In this document: positions 37,145 to 48,531 of the stretch, in pieces
Layout: the number at the start of each line of letters is the position of its first letter
Position numbering within the stretch: the first letter of the stretch is position 1
From: Physella acuta
Lineage: Eukaryota > Mollusca > Gastropoda > Physidae
Length of the DNA stretch: 64,000 nt
NCBI RefSeq assembly: GCF_028476545.1
Contig: NW_026731783.1
Location: 921,001-985,000, forward strand
Direction of reading: 5' to 3'
The notes under the pieces: model-generated
Seen by the model: only the letters and a program-made list of their open reading frames with translations
Databases searched by the model: none
What the model was told of the DNA's origin: nothing
Position numbers and translations under genes: made by a program

Positions 37145-37784
37145 AATATCACTGTCTGTTTATATTAGGTTAGGTATTGTGGCTTATGATGTTCTTGAGT
37201 CCACCCGTATATAATGGGTACCTGACTTAAGTTAGAGAAACAAAGGTGGCAACAACTCCAAGAGAAGGGGATACACATATTCATGAAAGTAAAGTTATGA
37301 CAGCATGCAAAAAAACTATTTGTAATTTAATTTTAAAAATCTGTGATTGGCATCGTCGTTCATTTCATTTAATTGTTCTGGCAATCTTTGCTCTGTGGAC
37401 AGTTATTCAAACCCATACAGCTGATCATGTATTAAGCCTGGGAAGACTAGTCACTTTGTGGAGAGTGTTTTTCGCAGAGACTTGATGCATTTTTGCTGGC
37501 AATTAATCATCTTCATTGGTGTAGAAATAACTTTTTTATACTTAGCCTTTAACATGCTGCATTACAACAAAAAAAAAACAATAGTACTTCAAAAGCAGTA
37601 GGCCTACACGTCTATAATATATCCAAACATTTCGGTTAAAGGATTATTACTTTTCAATTTGGCCAGATTATACCTATTTTTTTTCATAAATCAAATTTAT
37701 TAAAAGGTCCATATAACTGCTTAAAGCACTTTAGATTACACAGTCAATACTGCTGAACGAGAACGAGGCACATATACTGTTATC
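37145..37784. other. AT-rich sequence without a gene
   Basis: A short stretch near 37,196-37,245 (AGTCCACCCGTATATAATGG then GTACCTGACTTAAG) has the look of a SINE body but has no promoter or tail I can see. Nothing else is supported. Confidence 0.4.
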
Positions 37785-37957
37785 TACACTCAACACCTAA
37801 CCTGTTGTCTACACTCAACACATAACCTGTTGTCTACACTCGACACATAACCTGTTGTCTACACTCGACACATAACCTGTTGTCTACACTCGACACATAA
37901 CCTGTTGTCTACACTCGACACATAACCTGTTGTCTACACTCGACACATAACACATAA
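37785..37957 (+). repeat. 25-bp minisatellite x 7
   Basis: Tandem units of TTGTCTACACTCGACACATA plus ACCTG, nearly perfect from the third unit on. Confidence 0.95.
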
Positions 37958-38029
37958 AGCACGCTAGTCGGCCTTAGGCAAACGAATATGGATGGTACCA
38001 CAACACACACCATTTGGCGTCCATGTTTA

Positions 38030-38745
38030 CGGAGGTTACATGTAAGTGTTTTGAGTCGCTAGAGAGTCTGTTGCTGACAGTGGTATGATGCAGACATGTT
38101 TAAGGCACTTCTTTGTTGAAATTTGTGTCAGTGCTTGTAAACAAAGCAGTATCACAGTCCCTGTGGAGCAAAATTAATCATAGTGTGCTTGTAAACAAAG
38201 CAGTATCACTGGTGATTACCCAGCCATGACATCTTTCGCTACATCACAAAATGGCGTCTACTCTTTAAAGAAGTCAGATTTACTCTAGACAACAGCCAGC
38301 AAAGAAAGGTTAACGTTACATGTGGGTTGATGATGCACTAAAAACATACTTTTTACTTTACGAAATTGAAGACACAATCACGTTTTTGAAAGCTGTGTCT
38401 CGTGTTTTGAACAATAATTTGACTACGGTTACCATCATTTTTATATTTTTATACAAGTTATCAATTTCTTACTCAGTTCATATAAAATGCTATTTTAAAA
38501 TTTAATTTACCTAATTAATTTAGTATCTCACAATTGATATGTGTACAAAATAGCACATACAATCCCATATGATACTTTTTTTTTTATTTCACTAAAATCA
38601 TCCTAAACAATAAGATGTCTTGCTGTGAGATATTGTGTTTGGTATCTTTTGTCCGTGACATCATCTGGCCTGAGATCATTTGTCTTGAGGTCATTTGTCC
38701 TAGTATCATATGTCACTGATATATTATGTCTGGGACAATTTGCTA
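38030..38745 (+). mobile_element. Foldback-like element relic, core and right arm
   Basis: Core segments AACAAAGCAGTATCACTGGT, GATTACCCAGC, CAGCAAAGAAAGGTTAACGT and the VDDALK...TFLKAVSRVLN frame match the core of 28,143-31,648. From 38,626 the reversed 15-bp motifs follow (TGAGATATTGTGT, TGGTATCTTTTGTCC, TGAGATCATTTGTC). No left arm of the motif is visible. Confidence 0.75.
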
Positions 38746-38949
38746 GAAGGTAAGTGTGACAGTCAACTCTTTGTTGTTTTTTTTTTGCTGATGACTTTAA
38801 AAATACACACACTAACAATGTGCGGAGGTTGATTAGCGATTTAACATAGTTGGTCCTTTTTCCCGAGATTAATTGTTGTGTCACCCATTGTTACCGTATG
38901 TTTTAGTAGTCCACACAGTTCTAATTTACTCAGTTATAGGAACAACATT

Positions 38950-39337
38950 CTTCTTCTTCGTTCTTAATTATTAGTGTTGAAGGGGATCGAGATTTATCTG
39001 CCAGTGGGTTTGAACTCGAGACTGTTCGAATTTATCAACCATGAGCTTTTTTTGCCGACTCGACCACGCCTCCAACACAATTAAGCGTTACGTGTCAACT
39101 GGTTTTGCGCCATTGAGGCCATTGACTCCGATTTCAGCCTGCTTTTCTTTTTGGATTTGCTTCCATAGCCTTTGTCCAACCAAGAACAAAGTACACGGCA
39201 GATGTTTAATTTTGGAGTTGTCTCTCCTAGAAGAGTGGCTGTCCCCAGCTAACGAGCCTCATCTGCCCGAGGGTTCGAACTCGAGACTTTTCGGTTTAGC
39301 AACCATGAGCTTTACCGACTCGTCCACGCCGACCCCT
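38950..39337 (-). mobile_element. Dimeric tRNA-derived SINE, complete
   Basis: In reverse complement: first tRNA-like unit (GGCGTGGACGAGTCGGTAAA, then GAGTTCGAACCC), a body with AACTCCAAAATT and GCAGGCTGAAATCGGAGTCA, then a second tRNA-like unit (GGCGTGGTCGAGTCGGCAAA, then GAGTTCAAACCC), and a (GAA)n tail. It is flanked by an 8-bp repeat ACAACATT (38,942-38,949 and 39,338-39,345), a likely target duplication. Confidence 0.87.
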
Positions 39338-39744
39338 ACAACATTGCTTTACGTGAATTTTTCACCTTTTTTAAAAACAATTATACAATAAACGCAGATT
39401 TTTAATGATGTTCTGATATCATTTGCATTTTTTTTTAAATTGTTATGTTCAAAAATTATTTTTTAAAAGACAAAGTCATTTTTTTATTATATTATTTTAT
39501 TATTTTTACTTTTGTTTGAAATATGCATTAATACAGCTGGATATATATTTCGATTTCTTTTTCTCATTTTATATTTTTTTTCTAAACAATAAATGGTAAG
39601 TTATTGGTAAATTATATTGAATTAAATTAAAAATATTTTGCAACCGACAGTGTATTGTTCAAAATCGACCAGCTTAATTTAGAAAAAAACATATATATAT
39701 ATATCTGCTCTCTGAAATTGACTTAGAATATGATTATTGAATGA

Positions 39745-39968
39745 TATTGTGTCTGATATATTTTGTATGAGATCATTTATCCATGGTATTATTTGTCCAA
39801 ATATATATTGTCCTGGTATCTTTTGTCCTTGAGATCAATTGTCTTGACCTAATTTGTCCTGAGATCATTTGTCCTGAGAAAATTTGTCCTGAGATCATTT
39901 GTTAATGCGATGTTTTTTTTCAAGATATTTTTTCTGAGATCATTTGTCCTGATATCATTTGTCCTGTC
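39745..39968 (-). repeat. Foldback arm relic
   Basis: About a dozen reversed 15-bp motifs (TGAGATCATTTGTCC and variants). It ends in ATTTGTCCTGTC, the complement of the foldback element's left terminus GACAGGACAAAT. Confidence 0.8.
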
Positions 39969-41085
39969 AACAAAGCAATGGGTCGCTATATAGCATTGGT
40001 TGAACACAATCCTCCATGTGTTGACACTTCTCTCATTATAATGTGGGAATGTGACTTATATTTAGCATCACATTAAAACTTAATTACCTGTTTGTTTCTT
40101 CCAATTGGGGTTAAGAGCGTTGTCGAGTTTTTTTTTTAATGGTTTAAGTTTATTATTATAAGGTTAACTAGCATAATATTTTACTTTAAAATCACAGAAA
40201 AACGTAAAAAAAAAAACATTACTTCTAAAATTACTTCTATAAAAATGTGAATTAAATGATAAAAAGAAATTCAACATGGTACCATGGGGCTACTTTCTTT
40301 TTCAAAAGTTACTTTATTAAAAAAAAAAATTAATTTCACGGCAAAGGCATTTTAATTAGATTTAATTTCACTAATTATTTTGCCAGTAATTAAGAAAAAA
40401 AAAATTCTTAATTTATAAAAAAAAATTGTAGAAAATGATCCATGATTGACAGTACAAAAAACCAACGTAAACAAAACCTATTCTTTCCCGTTTCCTAAGG
40501 GATCTTCAAAATCTCATTACCAATGAGACATCTGCTACTACGTGTAAGTAAACGTACTTTACATAGTTGGGCGACCGTGGGCAAAGCGGAGTGTACCACA
40601 CAATCAAATTCTCATTTCTCAAAATAATTGAGAAAATCAGTACCAGGGATATAACGTATTTCCATCGAAATGTTCTCTTGTCTTTAAAATATTTGTAAAC
40701 TAATCTCAAAGTGTTTATAAATTAATTTTTTCTATATTTTTATTAAAAATATATTGTACGAATAAACAGAAATTACAGAATTACAAAACGCATAATGCTT
40801 CTAGTTTTGAAATCAAAATTAGAAATTTGTAGTTTAAATAAAGCGTGCGGGTTTTGAACAGACTCCCAATGTGTATTACAGTTCGGTTGTCTTTCTTCCA
40901 CATTGTACATAAAATCAATGGGAAATAATAAGTTGTAGTAAGTTTGTAATAATAATTTTACATGTTCATAAAACGCACATGATAATTTGATAAAATACAT
41001 ATTTAAAAAAGTTAATACTATTTTAAAATGAACTACAATTAGAACATTTTTTAATCTCGCTACATCAAATGGTGTACACGTTGGT
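39969..41085. other. AT-rich sequence without a gene
   Basis: No coding, RNA or mobile-element signal that I can support. Confidence 0.5.
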
Positions 41086-41494
41086 CAGAGTCGTAGCTAG
41101 GGAAGCTCGTGTGGGCCGGCCGTCGGCGGCGCCAAACTTTCTTGGGGAAGGGGAGGGGTGGTGAGGGCGAAACGTACTGGGTAGACCTTTTTTAAAAGCC
41201 CATTTTGAATTGTTATAATTACATAGAGTCGAAGTTAAGAAAAATGACGGGTTTATTTAGCTGCTTTTAGCATCAATTGGTACCAACAAAGAAAAAAAAA
41301 ACATTAAATGGCACTGACTGGTAAAAAGCGCCTCCAACATTTCCTATTTGGGTGGGGAAAGGACGATTTGTTCCCAATATAAATAACTATACAACTGTGT
41401 GGGAGAGGTTCTCTGCATTATATATAACTATAGAAATGGGGGAAGCAAAGTTGATAGTTCGCCCCGGGCACCTGAACCGGTCGCTACGCCTCTG
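41086..41494 (+). mobile_element. hAT-like element, 409 bp
   Basis: Termini CAGAGTCGTAGCTAGGG and the complement of CGGTCGCTACGCCTCTG, with flanking 8-mers ACGTTGGT and ACGTTGGC (seven of eight identical). Related to the complete element at 25,478. Confidence 0.75.
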
Positions 41495-41819
41495 ACGTTG
41501 GCACCTGGTTTAGATACAATGGAACCATATTTGATACATTTATATGGCCGTATAATATAATGTAACCATATTTGAGATGTACAAATGGTCATACAATACA
41601 ATGTGATACAATACATCACTATCTAAAAGATTTTATATGAATTTTATAATATTAAATCGTGTACTATAATAACCATTTCTAATTACGCCGGTACTTAAAT
41701 ACGTATACAATAGAGTGATACGTATTATTGCTACATGTATCTAGCATGTATTTAGCGTGGGTCTCCATGATGTCTTAGGTATGTTCCGCATGTCTCTAAC
41801 TGGCCCAGCATATGTTTGG

Positions 41820-41945
41820 CAAGGGTCGAACATAGACGTTGTCAGGATCGTGTAATATACTGGGAGGTAAACCGTCTAGTAGAGGTTCATTTAGTAAATG
41901 TTGATGTTACATCTGTTACATCGTCAACATCAGATAGACCAGCTT
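41820..41945 (+). repeat. Conserved 120-bp block, copy 2 of 4
   Basis: Contains ACATAGACGTTGTCAGGATC, AACCGTCTAGTAGAGGTTCA and TTAGTAAATGTTGATGTTAC. It lies in otherwise different surroundings from copies 1, 3 and 4. Confidence 0.8.
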
Positions 41946-42349
41946 GCTGTTTAGTTTTTAATAAAATAATAACTCGAAATTGTTCAAACGTATCGTACAT
42001 TGTATTTTCATCAAATCCTGATCTACCCGTATAATCATAATTTATGGTTGCTGAAATCTGAAGAATAGTCAGTCTACATCTAGGCCACTACTATAATTAG
42101 TCAACCCTAAATGTTGCTATAAGACTAATATATTCTGACATACTGAAGTGAAATATACCCATATACCCATAAATACACCTATATGAAAGCCGAAATAATA
42201 TTTAACAATGTTGTAGTTGATGCTAACATAGTTTCATGTAACAACGACACGTTTGGTTATAACAACAGCTGTAAGCACGTACACCATGTTGTAATAAAAG
42301 TTGTTTAAATATATTCTTTCAGTCACTCATCATTTCAATTATTCTAAGG

Positions 42350-42652
42350 CAGGGGTTCCCAACCATTTTTTACTCTAGAGCACATTCTAAAAAATCGGTA
42401 GGGTGGCGGGCACCACCTATTTTATATCGACAAACTCCTTCCAGAGGCGTAGCAACCCTTCCCGTCACCCGGGGACAAAACTTTCGATTTGCACCCCCCC
42501 CTCAAACGTTCGATTTGCACCCCCCCCCCCTTCAACCTTTCAATAATTTTTTATGAAAAAAATTCTGTCTCTGTCGAATAGTGAGAGGCGGGCACATACG
42601 AATCGTTCGGCGGGCGTCATGGTGCCCGCGGGCACAGGGTTGGGAACCCCTG
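42350..42652 (+). mobile_element. hAT element, 303 bp, complete, with nested fragment
   Basis: Termini CAGGGGTTCCCAACC and the complement GGTTGGGAACCCCTG, with a perfect duplication TTCTAAGG (42,342-42,349 and 42,653-42,660). Inside, CAGAGGCGTAGCAACCC at 42,432 opens a fragment of the second hAT-like family (TTTCGATTTGCACCCCC twice). Confidence 0.92.
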
Positions 42653-42942
42653 TTCTAAGGGAAATTACTAATTTAAAATAATGTCCATGGTCATCAATAA
42701 AGTGTGGTTTTAAGAATCGACACAATTAAAAACATTAGAATTAAAACAAAAAGCTTAATCTTTTTATATAACAAATGACTTGGAAACTGTGAGCTATCCA
42801 TGTGTTTGTTAATACAAATTGAATGTTGATATGAACTTTAAAAAAGTATCTTTACATTAATCATATTTAAAGACAATGGGACACTTAGGTTAATGAGTGT
42901 CGGTTTGTCACCTCATATCTATCTACTACTATTTTGCTAAAC

Positions 42943-43141
42943 CAGGGGTCTCCAAACTACGGCCCGCGGGCCGGATGAGAGGACTTCGCGGAGATCTTTT
43001 CGTCCAAGGAAAAATCGTTTGTTATTGATGGTTGTGGAACTTTGCCCAGAAAAATCAAAGACATGCCTGGAAGAAATTGGCCCCCGAACTGAAATTCGAT
43101 AGTTAATGCGGCCCTCGTATTGAAAAGTTTGGAGACCCCTG
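42943..43141 (+). mobile_element. hAT element, 199 bp, complete
   Basis: Termini CAGGGGTCTCCAAACTACGG and the complement of AAAGTTTGGAGACCCCTG, with the subterminal CCCGCGGGCCGG typical of many hAT families. Flanks are TGCTAAAC and TGCTAAAT (seven of eight). Confidence 0.9.
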
Positions 43142-43504
43142 TGCTAAATGATGTGTTCACTATGTAGATTCATTTAGTGTTACTAATAGCAACGGTTTTC
43201 TTTTATCTGGCCAAACTTATTCTATGGCGCCGTTCTTAAAAATGTTGTTTCAGCCTAATGTCATTTGTTATCTTTGAATGTTCATCTATAACTTATTTTT
43301 GCTATAAAGATTACTATCGTGTCTGTGTATAATTGGTTTAAGTCTGTCCCTCCGTAATGTGGTGTGGTGTCTGTTTGTTTTAATATAGTGTTATTCTTCT
43401 GCCATTGCGCAAATGGGTGTCTATTATATTTCAATTTAAATGTTTGAATCTAAAAGTGTTAATGTGTGTGCTAATGTCATGTAGTTATATCCCACAATTA
43501 ATGT

Positions 43505-43832
43505 GTTTTGAAATACAAAGTTGCAGATAGAATAAAACAAGAAAACAACACGGGGTGTCAACTATTTTAAAATTACAATGCGATGGATGATCACTGTGAC
43601 AGGTTGTTTATTCATGTGTTCATATTTTATGTCCATGAATTTTTCACGTTCATATCTTTACCCTCAACGACGGCTACCAATGATTGCTGTCTCCACTTCT
43701 CTGATAAGACATTTAGTTTATTGCCAGCTGATAGTGAGAAAGATGTAGTATAACATACAGTAGGGCTTAGGATTATTTCAACTGGAGAACATGGCCGTCA
43801 AGTTGACCATTGTAGATATGTTTGATCAACTG
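43505..43832 (+). repeat. Dispersed repeat, direct partner at 19,895-20,232
   Basis: Matches the partner through CGTCAAGTTGACCATTGTAG and ATATGTTTGATCAAC, then diverges. Confidence 0.85.
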
Positions 43833-44439
43833 GCTTCATCTGAGCTGAGGTAGTTGTTTATACAAATCTGAACACACTACCTTTATCCGGGTTTTTTTTT
43901 CTATGATCAGAACTCCGTGACCCTACCATAACTATGTAGTGGGTGTTCCACACGTATTGTGTGGCGTGCACTCAACCGTGTCGACAATGTTTTATCTCTC
44001 ATTGAGTCAGGTACTAGATGGACGCACTATTCAGATTTGACGTGTTAGAAACCATGGAAACAACCACTCGACAACTCCGTCCCATGCTCTTATACTTTAA
44101 GTAGCAAATGGTATTACGGTTTTTATTATCCGCTTGTGCGGACTACTGCATGTTTAAAATACGTATCATTTCTCTAGCGTTATTACATTCTTTGAAAATG
44201 ATTTACAGAATACAAAGCGTTTGGTTTCAGTTGAATGTTATTTTAATAGTCATATACTGTAGTTATCGCACATCAACACTAACGATCATACTACTTTCAA
44301 CGGTTTTGTAGTTAACTGATTAGGTGTTTTTAAATAACCAAATTAAACGCTGTTAATGGTTCGATATTTTTAAAAGGAGAAAATGTGTATCATACTATAA
44401 ATTAAGTAAGGATTTCTCTATCTTAAGTATTGTTGGACA
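43833..44439. other. AT-rich sequence without a gene
   Basis: No supported feature. A short echo of the preceding repeat (CCATTGTAGATATATTTGAT) occurs at 44,455. Confidence 0.5.
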
Positions 44440-44559
44440 TAGCAGTAACGTTTGCCATTGTAGATATATTTGATCACCTGACATCAACTGGGTGATGTAG
44501 TTGGTGCATATAAACACCAGAACACATGGTCTACATGATCCAGCTTTATCTCCTTCCAC

Positions 44560-45208
44560 CTCTTTGCCTAACACCATGGCCACCCCCCCCCCCCCAACTC
44601 CTCCTCCACCACCACCTCCACCTCTTTGCCTAACACCACGGCCACCCCCCAACTCCTCCTCCACCACCACCTCCACCTCTTGGCCCACCCCTGCCTCGTC
44701 CTCTAGGCCACCTCCTGGCCTACCACCACGGCCACCCCCCAACTCCTCCTCCACCACCACCTCCACCTCTTGGCCCACCCCTGCCTCGTTCTCTAGGCCA
44801 CCTCTTGGCCTACCACCACGGCCACCCCCAACTCCTCCTCCACCACCACCTCCACCTCTTTGCCCACCCCTGCCTCGTCCTCTAGGCCCACCTCTACCTC
44901 TACCACTTAGTGCAAGGCTTTCCTCCCTCCCTCTTCCCACGAGCTTTTGAACGTGGAGCATCATCAATAAGCAGAGTGTCAAGGGGCAAACTTTCAGGCA
45001 GAACATAATAACGTATGTTGTTACCACGAATACTTAATAAATCCAACTGTTGTGTTTCCTTATATTTTACAGTAATCTTTACTGCTTTTAAATGTGTATT
45101 CATGTTCACATCAACACATGTAACTATTCCTGTAACTTGTGTTCCATTTTTCAACTCTATGGTGACTTTTTCATAACCAAGCTTCATGAGAAACCTCACG
45201 AGCTTCAT
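44560..45208 (-). pseudogene. SNRPD1: SNRPD1 (SmD1) retrocopy with expanded RG tail
   Basis: SmD1 is a core Sm-ring protein of spliceosomal snRNPs. The minus strand from ATG at 45,208 reads [20 protein letters not shown] and [20 protein letters not shown], then [11 protein letters not shown] and [20 protein letters not shown], covering both Sm motifs without an intron, then [12 protein letters not shown]. The expected arginine-glycine tail (site of symmetric arginine methylation and SMN binding) follows, but one base out of frame ([18 protein letters not shown]). It then degenerates into about 3.5 tandem copies of a 90-bp unit. Family length is about 119 residues; the open Sm part here ends at 102. 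The uninterrupted Sm domain points to a processed copy, but I see no poly(A) or target duplication. A true single-exon gene with a sequencing error at the frame shift is the alternative. Confidence 0.9.
44580..44880. repeat. 90-bp tandem repeat in SmD1 tail
   Basis: Units hold AACTCCTCCTCCACCACCAC, CTCCACCTCTTGGCCCACCC and TGCCTCGT(C/T)CTCTAGGCCA; starts near 44,649, 44,740 and 44,828. On the sense strand they code glycine-rich or glutamate-valine-rich text depending on frame. Confidence 0.85.
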
Positions 45209-45471
45209 GATGGGTCGGAGTGTGAAACACTTCTATTTTACCACGTTTTTCTTAACTCAGCTTCGCGTTTGTTTATGGATTTGTTTGTTCTTAAAATTGA
45301 CAACGAAAATTAGCCCACTTCTGATTGCTCTAGAGATCTGAAATTCGGCATGCAGGCTATTTTCGCCTAACAATTTCAGATGCAATCATAAAAACTAGCA
45401 AAATAGAGACCTAAATAAGCTTAATCAAATTACGCCCCTTCTCTGTTTAAAGCGTATCGGTCGCTCAAGAT

Positions 45472-45975
45472 TTGAAGGTGAACCTAGGAAGCAAGCTCTT
45501 TGCGGATGGACAGGCTTACGTCACATTAAGCAGAGTTCGCTCGTTAATTAAGGCACAGGATGAAATCATTGAAGCTCCTAAAAACACTAAGGACCCTAAA
45601 ATTGAGGACATGATTTCTAAAGATACCGACAAGACTGGAGGCCTGCAGGAGTACGTTGAAATATTTGTCGGCGCTCGAGTAATGCTGCGTTATAACGTTT
45701 GTATTGAAGAAGGACTCGTAAATGGAGCGATGGGTCAAATCGTCGAAATACAGTGGGGCAACAGCACTCGACGTACCCAAATGTATGAGGAAGACATTCC
45801 AGATGTCAAAATCGATTTTGGTCCCCCGTACGGTGAGAAAATAGTTCAACCAAAGTCTGTTCAGTTTGATGCTGTAAGAAATAAAGGAAAGGTTGAACAA
45901 CGACAGCTCCCATTGATTCTGTGCTGGGCGTGCACAGTTCACAAAATGCAAGGATGTACCGTGGACAGTATGTGA
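45472..45975 (+). pseudogene. PIF1-like helicase C-terminal piece, rearranged
   Basis: An open frame of 167 codons starting at a non-ATG codon. Residues 1-26 (VNLGSKLFADGQAYVTLSRV) are the last helicase motif of the PIF1/Helitron helicase family. Residues 27-60 (AQDEIIEAPKNTKDPKIEDM and TGGL) and 66-90 (VGARVMLRYNV, EEGLVNGAMGQIVEI) are segments that normally come before it. Residues 143-165 (LPLILCWACTVHKMQGCTVD) are the motif that normally precedes GQAYV. The order is therefore permuted: the terminal motif lies upstream of the rest. The N-terminal Walker motifs are absent. Such helicases are encoded by Helitrons and by stand-alone PIF1 genes; Rep-domain sequence is not seen nearby. It lies 264 bp from the SmD1 copy on the opposite strand. 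Confidence 0.82.
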
Positions 45976-45999
45976 TATGTATAATTTTAAAAGTTTTAA

Positions 46000-46750
46000 T
46001 TTTTTGTTTGTTTTACTTTGAAACACACACTACAACGCTAAAGAAGGACTTTGTCGTATTCAGGCACATGCCTTACGACACAACGTAAACGGAATTCGAT
46101 CAAGTTCATTGAGAAGAAAATTAGCTCAGGTTAAGCTGCTACATTTTTTTTTTTTTGCAGAACTCAAAAAGGAAACAACGATCATGTCAGAAGTAAATTA
46201 AGAGACAATTAAATCAAAGTTGTTGTGGAAAAGTATTTGGTTATACAACAAACGTCAAATATTCACAGTATCTGTGAATGTTATTACGCTATTAATATTA
46301 TATGCATAGCTGTATTGGCTAGACCTAGTTAAAACTATACACATTACATAATCGTATTGTTAACTTTAACATATAAGTTTATGCAGACACATTTTAGAAT
46401 TAAAACAATTTTATCAAAATAGTATACACATAGATATGGCTAACTATTTTTCATATTTCAGCAATATACATTACAATTGGATATGTAAGTCAAGACCAGA
46501 TGTTAATGTGATGTAACATAATCTGTGACACAATCAGATGTTGATTTAATACAAAACAAATTAACAGCAAGTTGACCGACCTGATGGTGACGATGTAACA
46601 GATGTAACATCAACATTTACTAAATGAACCTCTATTAGACGGTTTACCTTCCAGTATATCACACGATCCTGACAACGTCTATGTGAGAACCTTGCTTAAC
46701 TAGATATGATTATGTATCGGTTAATATTTTCTCTCAAACAGAAAAAAATG
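46000..46750 (-). repeat. Repeat D fragments and conserved 120-bp block, copy 3
   Basis: 46,095-46,140 complements 36,205-36,260 (TTGAGAAGAAAATTAGCTCA). The block at 46,570-46,695 is in inverse orientation to copies 1 and 2. It is followed by CTTGCTTAACTAGATATGAT, which is the uninserted form of the hAT site at 48,322. Confidence 0.75.
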
Positions 46751-46754
46751 TGTT

Positions 46755-47300
46755 TTTTACTTTCTCGTATATACGTAGTATAGAGAAAGTATTGTAATCG
46801 TGCAAAAAAAAAATCGAGATTTTTACAAATCTCGACGTTTTACACCTCACTGATACGGAAAAACATAATTTTGCAATCTTGTCCGTATGTCTGTGTGTGT
46901 GTCTGTGTGTGTGTCTGTCCGTGTGTAAACACGATAACTTGAGTACCGTTACAGCTAGGTTGATGACATTTCATATATAAGTATTTTATCAAAATCGTAG
47001 ATCCGTATCAACTTTGAGCGATTTCCGATAACCGGAAGTGGTACTTTTCCTACTTTGAATTTTTCAAAAGCCTATAACTTGAGTACTATTTCAGATAGAT
47101 AAATGAAATTTCACATGTAAGTAAAAGATCTAATTCTCTACCTTCTGTTAAATTTTGAGTCATTTCCGTTGACTGGAAGTAGTAATTTACGCTACTTCCG
47201 ATTTCTCAAAAAACTAATGTAAATTTTTAAAGTACTAATAATATTGCGCACTATTATACGCGTTTTTATTCGGCGTTTGCTTGGTGCGCAATGTTTTTTT
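46755..47300 (+). other. Hairpin-rich block with internal duplication
   Basis: It opens with TTTCTCGTATATACGTAG and TATAGAGAAA, which pair with each other, followed by a perfect 9-bp stem TCGAGATTT / AAATCTCGA with a TTAC loop (46,814-46,835). A (TGTGTGTC)n stretch comes next. Then two diverged units of about 120 bp start at 46,935 and 47,080, both with ATAACTTGAGTAC, TTTCA, TTTTGAG or TTTGAGC, ATTTCCG and GGAAGT. Its base composition and vocabulary differ from its surroundings. It looks like a non-coding mobile unit; I do not know the family. Confidence 0.55.
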
Positions 47301-47399
47301 TTTATGAGATTCTATTCTATTTTTAAAAGTTTAAGTATTTTAAATGGATTAAAAATCATAACTATAGCCCCAGTTACCATCCCCTGTTGTTTTATATAA

Positions 47400-48320
47400 C
47401 AATATTCGAGAAAGTTTAGGGGAGATCACTACCGGTTTATTAACAATGAGGGGATGTAACATTGCAGTGAAATGTCATGTTTTGGATTTTACAGAAAATT
47501 GTATGCATAGAGATCACTGTTTAATAATATATAATTATATACTTTTTAAAATTTTAAATAAACTTGCTTCTTCACGAGTTTCACGGTTTTAAAGCTAAAA
47601 AGTATGTTTCTTATATTCAACTTGTATTTTTACTCAAACATTTTAATTATTTTTTTTATGACGAACTAGATGGTGATTATTATGCACGTTCGTTAACGTT
47701 GTCTCCCTTGTATAGTTTAAGTTAAGGAAATGGCAACTGATATGCAAGTTTAGATTTGTATTAATCAGTGATATTGAAAACAAAAACAAGCCCCAAAATA
47801 ACTCAACAATAGACTGCCAACAAGCAGAGCAGATAAATAACAAACAGCAAATAATTTTCTTTCCAGCCAAACAAGTGAATTAGGAATAGACGTTACTGCA
47901 TTTTTTTTAAAATTCTATTTTAAACACAGTTTGAATAAATCATGGGTGATTAAAAAACCGTTTAAACGGATTAAAATGGATCAGCTAACTGTGATTGTGA
48001 TAATTGTTTCACCAGATGATGGGCTACCTGTTACATGTTTTATTTGCTAATAATAGATGTAGACTGGCTGATCTTCAGATTTCAGCAACAGTAAAGTATA
48101 AATATATAAGTAGATCAAGACCCGATAACAATGTAATATAAGATAGTTTTTGTAAAGAATTATATGTTTACTTAATTTTTAAAAAAATCAGCAAGCTGCC
48201 CGACTTGATGGTGACGATGTAACAGATGTAACATCAACATTTACTAAATGAACCTCTACTAGACGGTTTACCTTCCAGTATTTTACACGATCCTGCCAAC
48301 GTCTATGTGAAACGCTTGCT
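47400..48320 (-). repeat. Repeat D, inverted copies, with 120-bp block copy 4
   Basis: 47,400-47,890 complements 35,690-35,990. 48,190-48,315 is the fourth copy of the 120-bp block (GTAACAGATGTAACATCAAC, AACCTCTACTAGACGGTTTA). Confidence 0.75.
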
Positions 48321-48329
48321 TTACTAGTG

Positions 48330-48531
48330 CAGGGGTCGGCAACCTTTTGAAACGGAAGAGCAAAAAGTTACAATTCTCAAAATTTCCCTGGTTTTAAAGA
48401 GCCACTAACATTTTTTTTTGTATTTCATTTTTTTTATTGAGATTATTAGTATTTGTTCAAGGAGCTGGAGAGCCGCATCTTGATATCAAAAGAGCCGCAT
48501 GCGGCTCGCGAGCCGCAGGTGCCGACCCCTG
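48330..48531 (-). mobile_element. hAT MITE, 202 bp, complete
   Basis: Termini CAGGGGTCGGCAACC and GGTGCCGACCCCTG, flanks TACTAGTG (48,322-48,329) and TACTAGAG (48,532-48,539), seven of eight identical. Opposite in orientation to the near-identical MITE at 11,947. The empty site is seen in the sister repeat near 46,697. Confidence 0.9.

Noticed and set aside
44501-44950. Proline-rich frame of 149 codons on the plus strand
   Set aside because: It is the opposite strand of the glycine/arginine tail of the SmD1 copy.
45472-45975. A complete Helitron
   Set aside because: Only a helicase piece is seen. No Rep/HUH domain, no 5' TC or 3' CTRR end with hairpin could be placed with confidence.
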